From contig JAHQWP010000099.1 in assembly GCA_029856235.1 (NCBI GenBank), forward strand, positions 1 to 33,158: a DNA stretch of 33,158 nucleotides. The letters are read 5' to 3'. This document shows positions 1 to 8,856 of the stretch, piece by piece. The notes below the pieces were generated by a model. It saw only the letters and a program-made list of their open reading frames with translations. It had not been told where the DNA came from and did no database searches. Source of the DNA: Promethearchaeia archaeon (GTDB lineage: Archaea; Asgardarchaeota; Lokiarchaeia; Sigyniarchaeales; SOKP01). Positions within the stretch are counted from its first letter, which is position 1. The number at the start of each line of letters is the position of its first letter. The translations under genes were made by a program, and so were the position numbers.

Positions 1-1
1 G

Positions 2-640
2 TCCGAATATCATATTTTGAGGTTTGATCTTCGAGGTCACGGAAGATCCACTAAACCAAAGAAGAGATTTACTATTCGTAATTATGTAGATGATATGCTT
101 GGCCTATTGAATCATATTAATTGGACTAATGAGCTCTACTTGGTAGGACATTCATTAGGAGGTATGATTGCGTTAGTTTATGGTCTTGAAAATCCATCGC
201 AAGTTAGTAAAATGGTTGTAGCAGATAGTTTCTGCTTTATTAGCCAAGAGGCAATTACAGATGTGCTAGGAAGGATAAATAATAATAAAGTGGAAAACTT
301 TGCTAAGGGGATTAGTGTTAGAGGTATGGTTCCTTATGACGACGAGAAAGCAGAATTTGTGGCTAAGTTAGTAACAGATCACATGACAAAAAAAGATTGT
401 TTACAAGCAACAGCAGCTTCAGCTGGCTTTAATATTTGCGAAAATTTAAAATCCCTTACTATTCCAGTTTTAATCCCAGTTGGAAAAAAAGACATCACTA
501 CCCCAGTATGGGCAAGTGAGATGATTCATGAATGGTTACCACAATCTGAATTAACAATCATTCCAGATGCAGGTCATTTAATTATTCTCGATCATCCTAA
601 TGAATTTAACGATCTTGTAAATTCTTTTTGGAAAAAGTAA
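2..640 (+). CDS. alpha/beta hydrolase, 5'-truncated by window edge
   Basis: Alpha/beta-hydrolase fold enzyme; the first bases of the window are already inside the reading frame (S-E-Y-H-I-L-R-F-D-L-R-G-H-G), so the N-terminal strands and oxyanion region lie outside. Visible are the RGHGRS turn, the nucleophile elbow GHSLGG (Ser about 45 residues after RFDLRG), an Asp in PVGKKDITTP and the final His in DAGHLIILDHP, so the Ser-Asp-His triad is complete. No signal peptide can be judged. Family members are esterases, haloperoxidase-like enzymes or C-C bond hydrolases; the substrate cannot be read from sequence. It converges on the minus-strand operon ending at 655, with only a short A/T-rich spacer between them. 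Confidence 0.85.
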   Translation, partial: SEYHILRFDLRGHGRSTKPKKRFTIRNYVDDMLGLLNHINWTNELYLVGHSLGGMIALVYGLENPSQVSKMVVADSFCFISQEAITDVLGRINNNKVENFAKGISVRGMVPYDDEKAEFVAKLVTDHMTKKDCLQATAASAGFNICENLKSLTIPVLIPVGKKDITTPVWASEMIHEWLPQSELTIIPDAGHLIILDHPNEFNDLVNSFWKK

Positions 641-654
641 AAAAAAAAATGATT

Positions 655-1692
655 TCAATCTATATTACCCCATTTAATAACACCGGCATTCCATGCCCAA
701 CCTATTCCTGCAGCTGTTAGAACTACAATATCGCCATCTTTAATTTTTCCGCTCTTTAATCCTCTTTCTAGTGAGATTATTCCATCGTTCTGACCGTTAT
801 GCCCTATATCTTCAAAATACGTTGATTGTTTATATGGATCTACTCCTACTGCTTTTGCAACATACTCGAAGGCACTTCTTTTCATATGCAATAGAGCTAA
901 GTAATCTATATCTTCTCTGCTATACCCTGATAATTTTAAGGCATCATCAATAACCTTAACAAAAGAATCCATTGAAAATTTATCTAATCTGTCCTTAAGT
1001 CCTTCAGGATCTGGAACATCTAGATAAATTTGGTTATTTTCAATTGCTTCTACAGAAATTGGTTGAACTGTGCCCCCAGCAGGTACATATACATCATCAG
1101 CAAATCGACCATCTGAAATTGTCGAGATTCCAAGAATTTCGTTTTTTTTGTAATCTGCTTTAATGATAGCTGCGACTCCACTAGCTGCAAGACTAAGCAT
1201 AAACCGTGATCTTAAATTTTTATAGCTTATTAAATCAGAATTTCGGTATCCACTAGCTACCAAAACTCTTGAAATGCTTGGATCTGTCTGGATCAGACTT
1301 TTTGCTAAAAGCATCCCGACTAAAAAAGTTCCACATCTTTGATTTATATCGAATGCCCAAGCTTTAGTAGGGTTGCCTAGTAATTGTTGTAGTTTAATCC
1401 CATAGGTCATCATAGGTCTTTCGGCATATACTTCACCTGCCCATATAATGAGATCTAGATCGTCTGGCGTTAAATTTGCTCGTTCGAGAGCTTGCTGACT
1501 AGCCTTAGCCCCCATTGCTACAGTATGATCATCAGGTCCAGGAACGGTTTTACTTTTTAATCCAAATTTCTCTTCGAGTACCTTTTTTGGAATACCAGTC
1601 TCCTGAGCAATAAAATCGCTAGAATGTCGTTCTTTTGGAAGATACACTCCCCAAGATTCTAAACCAACAGAGCGGAAACGATTCATATTCAT
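655..1692 (-). CDS. 3-oxoacyl-ACP synthase III / HMG-CoA synthase-like condensing enzyme
   Basis: A 345-residue thiolase-fold protein of the KAS III (FabH)/HMG-CoA synthase group, which performs decarboxylative or Claisen condensation of acyl thioesters. The likely nucleophile is Cys120 in INQRCGTF. The candidate catalytic His is His269 in ALLHMKRS and the candidate Asn is in IGHNGQND (299-302), in the places of the FabH Cys-His-Asn triad. The length fits the family. The start overlaps the stop of the upstream acyl-CoA ligase by 4 bp, so the two are translationally coupled and the ligase probably supplies its acyl-CoA. No acyl carrier protein and no DUF35 OB-fold partner, usual beside archaeal thiolase/HMG-CoA synthase genes, is seen nearby. 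Family call firm; substrate unknown. Confidence 0.82.
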   Translation of the reverse strand: MNMNRFRSVGLESWGVYLPKERHSSDFIAQETGIPKKVLEEKFGLKSKTVPGPDDHTVAMGAKASQQALERANLTPDDLDLIIWAGEVYAERPMMTYGIKLQQLLGNPTKAWAFDINQRCGTFLVGMLLAKSLIQTDPSISRVLVASGYRNSDLISYKNLRSRFMLSLAASGVAAIIKADYKKNEILGISTISDGRFADDVYVPAGGTVQPISVEAIENNQIYLDVPDPEGLKDRLDKFSMDSFVKVIDDALKLSGYSREDIDYLALLHMKRSAFEYVAKAVGVDPYKQSTYFEDIGHNGQNDGIISLERGLKSGKIKDGDIVVLTAAGIGWAWNAGVIKWGNID

Positions 1693-3245
1693 ATCTTTTC
1701 TAATTCTCTTTTTAATATTTTACCAGTTGCACTCAAGGGTAATGAGTCCTTTACTTCGAAATATTTAGGAATTTTATATTTTGCGAGTTTGGAAGTTAAA
1801 TATTCTCGAATTTCTTCAGGTTTAAGAGATTTACTCGGTTTTAGAGTTAAGAAAGCTTTGCCTACTTCGCCCCATTTTTCATCGGGAACGCCTATTACAG
1901 CAGCAAGATCAATCGCGGGATGTTTAAAGAGGATTTCTTCTATTTCAACGGGGTATATGTTTTCTCCACCACTAATGTACATCTCTTTCCTACGACCTAC
2001 AATGTAATAAAACCCAACCTCATCTTGCATGACCAAATCTCCAGTATGAACCCATCCGTCTTGTTCAATAGTCTTTCTTGTTTCTTCTGGTTCTTCCCAA
2101 TACCCTGAAAAGATGTGTGGTCCCTTTAATAATAATTCCCCCACATCTCCTTTTTTTACAATTTGATTTGTCTTGGTATCTATTATCTTGGTATCGCAAT
2201 GGAAAACAGGCAATCCTACCGATGTTGGTCTTTTTCTAATTTCTTGTTCAGGTAAGTAAAAATTATTGGGTCCAACCTCAGTTAAGCCATAACCCATTTT
2301 AAAAGGCTTATTTTTTGCCCAATATTTTTCCATGATAGCAACGGGGCAAGGAGCACCTCCAGAAATAAATATTTTAACAGAATCGAAATTGGTTTCTTTA
2401 AATATTGGCAAATTCGCCATAGTGTGAAACATAGTAGGGACGCCTATTACAATAGTACTCTTTTCGTGTTCAATTACCCTTATTGTCTCTTCTGGATTGA
2501 AATCTCCCATCAATATAGTTTTTGCTCCAAGATGATAAAACGGGACAAGCAGTACATTCCAACCTCCAGTGTGAAACAAGGGAAAGAGTAAAGGTTGGAT
2601 GTCTTCAGGTGTTAAACTCCATGAAAGTATCGTGTTTACAGAATTCCAGAAAATTAATCGATGAGGGATAGTTGCTCCTTTAGGTAGTCCAGTAGTGCCC
2701 CCTGTAAATAGAATGAGATGCGGATCCTCAAAATTTAAAATTGGACGCTCAATACTGGAACTTGAAACTTTCTCTGTCATCTCTTTAGTTGTATTATCGT
2801 CTAAAATTGATTTGTTGCCCATAACAATGTTTCTTTTAATTAAATCCATATTCTTAATTTCTTGAGCTTTATCCTCTAATCTCGGCTCATAGAAGAAGAT
2901 TGATGGAGAAGTTTTCTTAATTAAATACTCAAGCTCTGACATAGATAATCGAATATTGAACGGAACTAGAATTGCTCCAATTTTTCCCGTCGCTAAAAAC
3001 AAATCTATACATTCAAGTCTGTTAGTAGAGAACATTGCAACACGATCGCCTTTGGATATACCCTCGTTTAATAGTACACGGGCAAGTTTATTCGCTCTTA
3101 AATTAAGATCACTGAAAGTATAGAGGTTTTTTTCGATATTATCGAAAAATGCTTCCCGATTTGGAGTTAAAATAGCACGCCGTCCAGCCCAATCCCCTAT
3201 CCATTCGAATTCAGTTGAAATTGAAATGTCTCCAGCTTTAAACAA
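1689..3245 (-). CDS. acyl-CoA synthetase (AMP-forming ligase)
   Basis: ANL-superfamily enzyme that activates a carboxylic acid to acyl-AMP and then acyl-CoA. Numbered from the longest frame (522 residues, opening at 3257): P-loop FTGGTTGLPKG (184-194), YGLTEVGP (323-330), HTGD (404-407), GGENIYPVEIE (about 430-440) and the catalytic Lys513 in SATGKILKREL; nothing essential is missing. I place the start at a TTG (3245): the GTG at 3257 lies inside a Shine-Dalgarno TAGGTGAT (3253-3260) that also holds the stop codon of the upstream membrane protein. Cytoplasmic. Chain length is uncertain; medium- or long-chain fatty acids or aromatic acids are possible. Confidence 0.9.
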   Translation of the reverse strand: MFKAGDISISTEFEWIGDWAGRRAILTPNREAFFDNIEKNLYTFSDLNLRANKLARVLLNEGISKGDRVAMFSTNRLECIDLFLATGKIGAILVPFNIRLSMSELEYLIKKTSPSIFFYEPRLEDKAQEIKNMDLIKRNIVMGNKSILDDNTTKEMTEKVSSSSIERPILNFEDPHLILFTGGTTGLPKGATIPHRLIFWNSVNTILSWSLTPEDIQPLLFPLFHTGGWNVLLVPFYHLGAKTILMGDFNPEETIRVIEHEKSTIVIGVPTMFHTMANLPIFKETNFDSVKIFISGGAPCPVAIMEKYWAKNKPFKMGYGLTEVGPNNFYLPEQEIRKRPTSVGLPVFHCDTKIIDTKTNQIVKKGDVGELLLKGPHIFSGYWEEPEETRKTIEQDGWVHTGDLVMQDEVGFYYIVGRRKEMYISGGENIYPVEIEEILFKHPAIDLAAVIGVPDEKWGEVGKAFLTLKPSKSLKPEEIREYLTSKLAKYKIPKYFEVKDSLPLSATGKILKRELEKI

Positions 3246-3252
3246 TGTGTAT

Positions 3253-3260
3253 ATCACCTA
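3253..3260 (-). promoter_or_regulatory. Shine-Dalgarno site TAGGTGAT deciding the ligase start
   Basis: The minus strand reads TAGGTGAT, complementary to the archaeal 16S 3' end (AUCACCUCC). It lies 7 nt before a TTG codon at 3245 and contains both the TAG stop of the upstream membrane protein gene and the GTG that a gene caller would take as start. This couples translation of the two genes. Confidence 0.6.
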
Positions 3261-4487
3261 AACTGCTCGATAAATAGGCCATTTTCTCCAAACATAAGCA
3301 AACAATATTTCGATCCAAAGGAACCACAACGTAAATGGAGTAGGATTCATCAACCAATAATTCGTATTGTCTCCAAACACGATTGGTGATAAGAGATAAT
3401 ATCCAAGAAAAGTTAATGTTCCAATACCAATAACCAACAGAAATCTATAAAGAAAATTCTTCCATTGAGTATATTTTTTTGGCCAATTGTCAAAGAATAA
3501 AGATACTAACACCACAGCGCAAATCAGAAATATTGCATAAGTAATACTCATCATATACCAACCTTTAAGTCTAGGAACTGGACCAGGTGGTATTCCTCCA
3601 ATCGCTATAAAAAATGGATCAAAAATATATTGAGCAACATAAGGAAACAAAACCGAAACGACTAAGCCTAAAAGAATACAAGCTCCTGTCGCTATCATAC
3701 CGATAAATGGTTGTTTCCTACCCAATTTACTCCACGGCCAATATTCAAAGACCATCATTGTTAATAAGGAGAAGAATATTATCCATTGGGTCCATCCAAG
3801 TGAAAATGCGTAACTGGGGAAACCTGTTATAGGTTTAACTGCGCTAGCTTCAGATGTAGTTGTGCGTTCACCTGCTGGAATAAATAGCAAAAACCAAGCC
3901 AAGATCGTAATTGCATTTCCAATAATCCAGACGATAATTCCGCGTTTTGGTTGCTTAATTTTAAAAAATGGCCAATACATAGTCCCCGCAACCCATAACA
4001 CTGCAAAAGAGAAGAGGGATCCACTTAATGCTCCAAAAATTGAAGCTCCAAGGAACCATGCGATATAAGGATCATCTGGAAGACCCCTTGCGATAATTTC
4101 ACTACTATAGATTGATGTAAACCATGGTAAAAGTAAAAGTGAAAATATCAAGATTATTACAAAATTTAACGCAGTTCCCACTAGTCCGACTTTCCAAGGC
4201 GTGCGAAACCAATTATAATAAGGCCAATTCTCAAACCAAATTGCCCAAACTACTCCGATTAATCCAAAACCACCTATTACCGTTGCCCATGCCGTGATTT
4301 CCATTTCTTGGTTCGGATAAGGATTGTGCCATCGTGGATCAAAGAAAATCCACCATGTTACAATACTAATTACAAAAACAAGAGCGATTGATAAAATTCC
4401 TGCGAGTGGTTGTTTATATCGCGCCATTACAATCATAGGAGCTTCATCTGCGCTAGGGATTCCAATTTTTTCGCCTGCTAAAGCCAT
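3258..4487 (-). CDS. polytopic membrane protein with five internal repeats, unknown function
   Basis: 409 residues, about ten transmembrane segments, no family recognised. A Trp-Pro motif recurs at residues 88-89, 172-173, 250-251, 335-336 and 403-404, at the end of every second membrane segment, usually preceded by an aromatic or acidic residue (ENWP, YWP, EYWP, DNWP, RKWP). After it comes a K/R-(Q/T)-P-x-x-G motif (KQPLAG at 25-30, RTPWKVG at about 95, KQPKRG at 178-183, KQPFIG at 258-263) leading into the next helix. It therefore looks like about five copies of a two-helix unit of roughly 80 residues. The ATG follows a clear AGGTGAA Shine-Dalgarno (4491-4497). It is first in the operon with the ligase and condensing enzyme, so transport or membrane handling of their substrate is a guess. 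Confidence 0.8.
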   Translation of the reverse strand: MALAGEKIGIPSADEAPMIVMARYKQPLAGILSIALVFVISIVTWWIFFDPRWHNPYPNQEMEITAWATVIGGFGLIGVVWAIWFENWPYYNWFRTPWKVGLVGTALNFVIILIFSLLLLPWFTSIYSSEIIARGLPDDPYIAWFLGASIFGALSGSLFSFAVLWVAGTMYWPFFKIKQPKRGIIVWIIGNAITILAWFLLFIPAGERTTTSEASAVKPITGFPSYAFSLGWTQWIIFFSLLTMMVFEYWPWSKLGRKQPFIGMIATGACILLGLVVSVLFPYVAQYIFDPFFIAIGGIPPGPVPRLKGWYMMSITYAIFLICAVVLVSLFFDNWPKKYTQWKNFLYRFLLVIGIGTLTFLGYYLLSPIVFGDNTNYWLMNPTPFTLWFLWIEILFAYVWRKWPIYRAV

Positions 4488-4499
4488 AATTTCACCTAT

Positions 4500-4545
4500 T
4501 TTTTTTATATCATTTATATTATATTGTTTAATAATATTAATTTAC
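4500..4545 (-). promoter_or_regulatory. AT-rich promoter region of the repeat-membrane-protein operon
   Basis: The 92-bp gap upstream of the operon has overlapping TATA-like elements on the minus strand (TATAATATAAATGATAT, 4507-4523, and more behind it) before the Shine-Dalgarno at 4491-4497. Several boxes are possible, so the exact start point is not assigned. Confidence 0.4.
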
Positions 4546-4579
4546 TTCTCTGTTATTTAAAAATATTCTCAATTAACTG

Positions 4580-5470
4580 TTATTTTGGGATTGTCGTAAA
4601 ATGATCTTCTTTTAATCCCCATAATTTTAGTATTTCTGCTGCTTCAAACATTATTTTTTCTATTAATTCTTTAATAGAAACTTCTTCCTTCTGGTGAGCA
4701 ATAGATGCAGAGAGTACTCTAGTACTTCTTAAATCTCGATGATACAATTGTCTATGGTACTCTTCAGATAGAACATCAGTTTTACGCCATCTTTCCTTCG
4801 CTTCTTGAGCTGCGGGACTTTCTCTTGTTGTGAGAATCGCTGAACCCAAACAAACACCCTCAGCACCCATACCTATTGCTCCTAAAAATCCACGCGCATC
4901 TCCAATTCCACCTGCTGCGATGATTGGTGTTTTTAGTAGTCGCTTAGCTAAAGTGATATTAATTAGAGTAGTATGTTGGAAAGGATTTTTAAATCCTGAA
5001 GCTTCCATTCCTATTAATGTAATAGCACTTGCTCCAGCTCTTTCTGCTGAAATAGCGTGACGAAGTAAAGCACATTTATGAAACCAATAACACCCTGCCT
5101 CTATTATTCTTTCTCCAATATGAGTCGCTTGATACGCAGATGTAGTAAAGACTTCTACTCCTTCGTCTATAGCGATTTCCAAATACTTCAAGTAATCGTC
5201 TTTGGTAACATTTTTAAGAGGATCAAATGTTCTAACGCCTGGAGGTAAAACGGTTAAATTAATGCCAAACGGTTTATCTGTTAACTCTTTCATTTTTATA
5301 AGTTCAGATTTGAAAGAATCTAGTCTATAATTTAAACCTGTAATAATACCTAAGCCTCCAGCATTCGAAAATGCTGCAGCAAATTCAGTTCTACCTAACC
5401 CGGCAAATGCAGCCATAATTAATGGATACTTAGTACCCGTCATTTTGTTTATAGAAGTTTTCCAAATCAT
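4580..5470 (-). CDS. nitronate monooxygenase / FabK-like FMN flavoprotein
   Basis: 296-residue TIM-barrel flavoprotein of the 2-nitropropane dioxygenase / nitronate monooxygenase / enoyl-ACP reductase II family. The N-terminal GTKYPLIMAAFAGLG and the AAFSNAGGLGIITG segment form the first FMN-binding loops; the phosphate-binding signature is AAGGIGDARGF followed by GAEGVCLGSAIL, typical of the family. Only a weak ribosome binding site precedes the ATG. It is the last gene of the 7344-to-4580 group, 15 nt after the membrane protein. Whether it oxidises a nitronate or reduces an enoyl thioester cannot be decided from sequence; the neighbouring acyl-CoA genes make a thioester substrate plausible. 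Confidence 0.83.
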   Translation of the reverse strand: MIWKTSINKMTGTKYPLIMAAFAGLGRTEFAAAFSNAGGLGIITGLNYRLDSFKSELIKMKELTDKPFGINLTVLPPGVRTFDPLKNVTKDDYLKYLEIAIDEGVEVFTTSAYQATHIGERIIEAGCYWFHKCALLRHAISAERAGASAITLIGMEASGFKNPFQHTTLINITLAKRLLKTPIIAAGGIGDARGFLGAIGMGAEGVCLGSAILTTRESPAAQEAKERWRKTDVLSEEYHRQLYHRDLRSTRVLSASIAHQKEEVSIKELIEKIMFEAAEILKLWGLKEDHFTTIPK

Positions 5471-5484
5471 AATGATCGCGCAAA

Positions 5485-6468
5485 TTAGTTATTAGATTTT
5501 TGTAATTCTAGTATCTTTAACTCTATTTCCTCATATTGATTAGGGTAGAAACGTTTAAAAACTCTTACCCAATCATATCCAATCAAGGCACCTGCTATAA
5601 AACTTAACATATAACCAAGATTGATGGTTTCCCCAGAGCTTAGCACATCTTTAGGGATGAATTTTGTGCTATATATGACCATGCTAAATGAAATTCCAGT
5701 CAATAATATACCAACTGGAAAAAGATACAGTTTTGATCGTTTAAAAAAGGAAACATTCTCATAAGTCATTGAATTGTAAATAGAACCGTTTTGTTTTGGC
5801 TTCTTCTGAGGAGTGGGTATTTTTTTTACAAATCTGAAGTGGATTATGTCATTGAAATCTCTAAGGATAAAAAAACCTCCAAAGAATAAGAAAAAATACA
5901 GAAGGATCATTACGATCGCTAAATAGACTTTAAATTCTTTTAAAAAAATGTCAAATTGAAGCACATATAGACGTAAAGCAAAAAGCAGAATTCCTAATCC
6001 GACTAAGATTATACCAAATAATCCCTCGTGTAAATGGTATTTGCCAACAAAACTTCCTTCAAATTTTGAAGTAAATTTCTTGATGTAGTAAGCAATTAGA
6101 ATTAATAAACCGGGAGCGACGATGGATGTTGATACAAACAATATAAGTTCTAAAAAATCATCATTTGTGTTTGAAAGTAAGTCTAAATCAAGAACAGAGT
6201 CGAAGTGAGATACATTCCACGCAATTATTCCAAATATGATAAGAATAAGATACAATTTTTTGAAAACGCTGATTTTGATTATACTCGCTAAAACAAAAAA
6301 GTAACCATTTAACAACATAAGCGAAGTAGCTCGTATGACAGTTAATTCATACGAATACCACTCATACAATTGCTTATTAAGCAAATAATCATTTAAAGAG
6401 AAGTAGACTATAAGAGATAAAGTAGAAATTATTACGATTTTTGTTATAACCAAAAAACTTCTTTTCAT
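5485..6468 (-). CDS. multi-pass membrane protein, unknown
   Basis: 327 residues with about eight hydrophobic helices (roughly 8-25, 45-65, 70-88, 105-128, 150-170, 180-205, 245-265, 280-300) and a hydrophilic tail rich in Lys/Glu ending KILELQKSNN. A basic loop (KKIPTPQKKPKQNGS, about 220-235) lies between helices 6 and 7. I see no catalytic or transport signature and do not recognise the family; the pattern of evenly spaced helices with one C-terminal soluble stub resembles sensor-type membrane domains. It lies between the amidohydrolase and the nitronate monooxygenase-like gene with gaps of under 20 nt, so it is probably cotranscribed with them. Confidence 0.7.
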   Translation of the reverse strand: MKRSFLVITKIVIISTLSLIVYFSLNDYLLNKQLYEWYSYELTVIRATSLMLLNGYFFVLASIIKISVFKKLYLILIIFGIIAWNVSHFDSVLDLDLLSNTNDDFLELILFVSTSIVAPGLLILIAYYIKKFTSKFEGSFVGKYHLHEGLFGIILVGLGILLFALRLYVLQFDIFLKEFKVYLAIVMILLYFFLFFGGFFILRDFNDIIHFRFVKKIPTPQKKPKQNGSIYNSMTYENVSFFKRSKLYLFPVGILLTGISFSMVIYSTKFIPKDVLSSGETINLGYMLSFIAGALIGYDWVRVFKRFYPNQYEEIELKILELQKSNN

Positions 6469-6486
6469 TAAATTCTATAAAATAAA

Positions 6487-7344
6487 TTATAATTTTAAAA
6501 GTTTCATAGCATTTTTATATAAGATAGCTTCCTTAAATCCTTCTGAAATTGGTAAATTTTGCGCAGCAGGTATAATTTTATTCCAATGAACTAGCGGATG
6601 ATCCGAGGCAAATAAAACTTTATCTTCTACATTGAACCTAGAAAATGCTTCAAAAGGAAACCATTGATAAAGTTCGGGATATGCAGAAATATCAATATAG
6701 ACGTTGGGGTGTCTAACAACGACTCCCCAGGCATCCCAAAACCAGGGAACCCCCATGTGTCCCATTATAATTGTTAAATCTTGATGTCTCGATGCTAATT
6801 CGTCTACTAGCATGGGATGACCATATTTACTTATTGATCCTATTATTGAAACTAAATGCGATGTGTGGGTCCAAAGAGGAATATCAAAATCTATCATTTT
6901 TTTCCACAGCGGATCGTATTTTTTATCAGAAATATCGAATTTCTGCGCTGGAGGTACAAGTTTAACACCTTTGAGCCCTAAAGATGTTATAGCATATTCA
7001 AGCTGATCCATAGCGTCAGGTGCAGGAACATCAATACAGGCAAATCCTATAAATTTATCTGGATATCTCTTAACAAAATCAGCGATATTATCATTTGTTA
7101 CGATGCATACGCCGTAAGCTGTCGTAAGGTTATATGATACAATCACAGCTTTATCTATTCCATATTTTTTCATCTGAGTAACATAATCATCAATTGATAT
7201 TTTTGTTAGTAGAACTTCATAAAATTTAAACATCGCACGGCGTCCCTTTTTATTGGTGCCAAGTAAGGCATTAGCTACAAAATCAAGATCATCGCCCCAA
7301 TCAGCCTCTTTACAAAAAGGATGAACATGCATATCAATAATCAT
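6487..7344 (-). CDS. amidohydrolase-2 family metal-dependent hydrolase/decarboxylase
   Basis: 285-residue TIM-barrel metalloenzyme of the amidohydrolase-related (Amidohydro_2, ACMSD-like) family. Metal ligands are visible in order: MHVH (His6, His8) after strand 1, WTHTSH (His160), IIMGHMG (His196) and ASDHP (Asp248). Strand GVKLVPP carries the central Lys region. Members hydrolyse or decarboxylate cyclic or aromatic acids; the absence of any specificity mark leaves the reaction open. The ATG lies nine nt after a GGTGA Shine-Dalgarno; an in-frame ATT lies two codons upstream of the ATG, closer to that site. First gene of a three-gene group. Confidence 0.85.
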   Translation of the reverse strand: MIIDMHVHPFCKEADWGDDLDFVANALLGTNKKGRRAMFKFYEVLLTKISIDDYVTQMKKYGIDKAVIVSYNLTTAYGVCIVTNDNIADFVKRYPDKFIGFACIDVPAPDAMDQLEYAITSLGLKGVKLVPPAQKFDISDKKYDPLWKKMIDFDIPLWTHTSHLVSIIGSISKYGHPMLVDELASRHQDLTIIMGHMGVPWFWDAWGVVVRHPNVYIDISAYPELYQWFPFEAFSRFNVEDKVLFASDHPLVHWNKIIPAAQNLPISEGFKEAILYKNAMKLLKL

Positions 7345-7415
7345 TTTAATAACTCACCAGTTCCTTAAAGATTTAAACAAAGATAAGAATAAATTAAATT
7401 TTAGAATTAGATAAC

Positions 7416-8747
7416 TTATAAAAAATTATCTATCGTTCTCTGAGTTTTAACGAAATTAATTAGTTTACTGCTCTGCTTCCAATATTTATAGCTCACCATG
7501 AATCCATCCGCCATTTTTTTAGTTGAGTCGTCAAAATTATCAAGAATTAGAGGATTTCCTAGTTCCATAGCATTTTTTACTGTTTCCCGGATAACCCAGA
7601 CACCTAATGGAACTACATATCCACCTTGTACTTCTCGGAAGATTAAAACTCTTGCTTGTCTTCCGATTTTGTACAAATATTCGCATACTTCTTTTCGAGC
7701 TGCATAGTAAGCACCGGTGATATTACTCGCATATTTTTTTCTACCTTTATAAAATTCAAAATCAGTCATTATTTGAGCTTTCAAACTACGGGTGTCTCCA
7801 TTGAGAGAGATATTCCAGAGAGTATTAGGTGCCCAGACCTCCAGCATCTCGTACGTAAACTTTCCAGGAAATAGAAGAATTTTAAAGTGATTATCTAAAT
7901 AGGTATTCTCGAATATTTGGTAATCGTTAATTTCGGGGAATCTTTTAATTTCCTTAATAAGTGCTTTAGAGATAATATCGTCAACAGCAGTTATACTCCA
8001 TCGTGTTGGAACGATTCTTCGTCTTGTTTTTTGACCTAGCAACCCAGCCGAAAATACTCTCTTAATCGTAGATTCTGGAACTTGCCCTTTAAAGTAGAGA
8101 TACTTTGAAACTGCTTCAGTCGCATTTAAATCTGTATCAGAAACGACATATTCTACTTTTGGATGAACCTTTGTATTTTCCGAAATCCTAATTTTCTCAG
8201 TCATACCACTAGGTCCCATAGGCAACGCGTGATTATCCATCATCATACTAAGATTCATTTTTTCTAACTTCGTTTCAGTATCTACAGGGCGAGCTGCCAT
8301 TGATAATTCTTGGGAAGTCTCTAACAATCTTTGAACCTTTAAAGGTGGAGTGTTTTTTCTACTCTTCTTTCCAATATTGACATCTATTTTGAAATTATTC
8401 CGCACTAAACTACTCCTATACCTTACAATATCAACTAAGCTTTTTCCGAACCATAGCTCTGGAGCGTCTAAAACGTGATAATCAGAGATGTCAAGGTTAA
8501 TTTCAAATTTTTGGAAAGGAACTAAGGGACCAAGGTAAACTTTTGGATAATTTAAATGACCGACAAAAAATCCTGGAGGACTGGGTCCGAAAAGTTCTAC
8601 ATTCCGAAGTGTTTTGTCAAATTCAAATGGAACAAGAGATTTTAAAACCGATTTTTTTAATAAAATTGGACAGGTTTTCTTGCCACATAATAATCTCGCT
8701 CCTTTACAACGCAAGCATATGTTTTTTTCAGTAAGGGGTCGAACCAA
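7416..8747 (-). CDS. nreA: archaeal Nre DNA repair protein with PIP box
   Basis: 443-residue member of the archaeal Nre family (DUF650/DUF651), linked in haloarchaea to repair of DNA damage through PCNA. The N-terminus has a four-Cys zinc site (Cys11, Cys14, Cys21, Cys26), then the family hallmark SPPGFFVGHLNYPKVYLGPL. The last eight residues, QRTIDNFL (436-443), form a textbook PCNA-interacting peptide. The frame opens with TTG at 8747 and no ATG precedes the zinc site, so TTG is the only canonical start. It probably forms its own transcript: the gap to the next minus gene upstream holds that gene's terminator. Confidence 0.88.
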   Translation of the reverse strand: MVRPLTEKNICLRCKGARLLCGKKTCPILLKKSVLKSLVPFEFDKTLRNVELFGPSPPGFFVGHLNYPKVYLGPLVPFQKFEINLDISDYHVLDAPELWFGKSLVDIVRYRSSLVRNNFKIDVNIGKKSRKNTPPLKVQRLLETSQELSMAARPVDTETKLEKMNLSMMMDNHALPMGPSGMTEKIRISENTKVHPKVEYVVSDTDLNATEAVSKYLYFKGQVPESTIKRVFSAGLLGQKTRRRIVPTRWSITAVDDIISKALIKEIKRFPEINDYQIFENTYLDNHFKILLFPGKFTYEMLEVWAPNTLWNISLNGDTRSLKAQIMTDFEFYKGRKKYASNITGAYYAARKEVCEYLYKIGRQARVLIFREVQGGYVVPLGVWVIRETVKNAMELGNPLILDNFDDSTKKMADGFMVSYKYWKQSSKLINFVKTQRTIDNFL

Positions 8748-8856
8748 TCTTATGTCTCTTTAATAATTATTATCTTTATTAGAAAAGATAGTATTTATTA
8801 TTAAAAAGGTAGACGAGTATAAATTTTTAATATTTATATTAAAGAACAAATATCTT

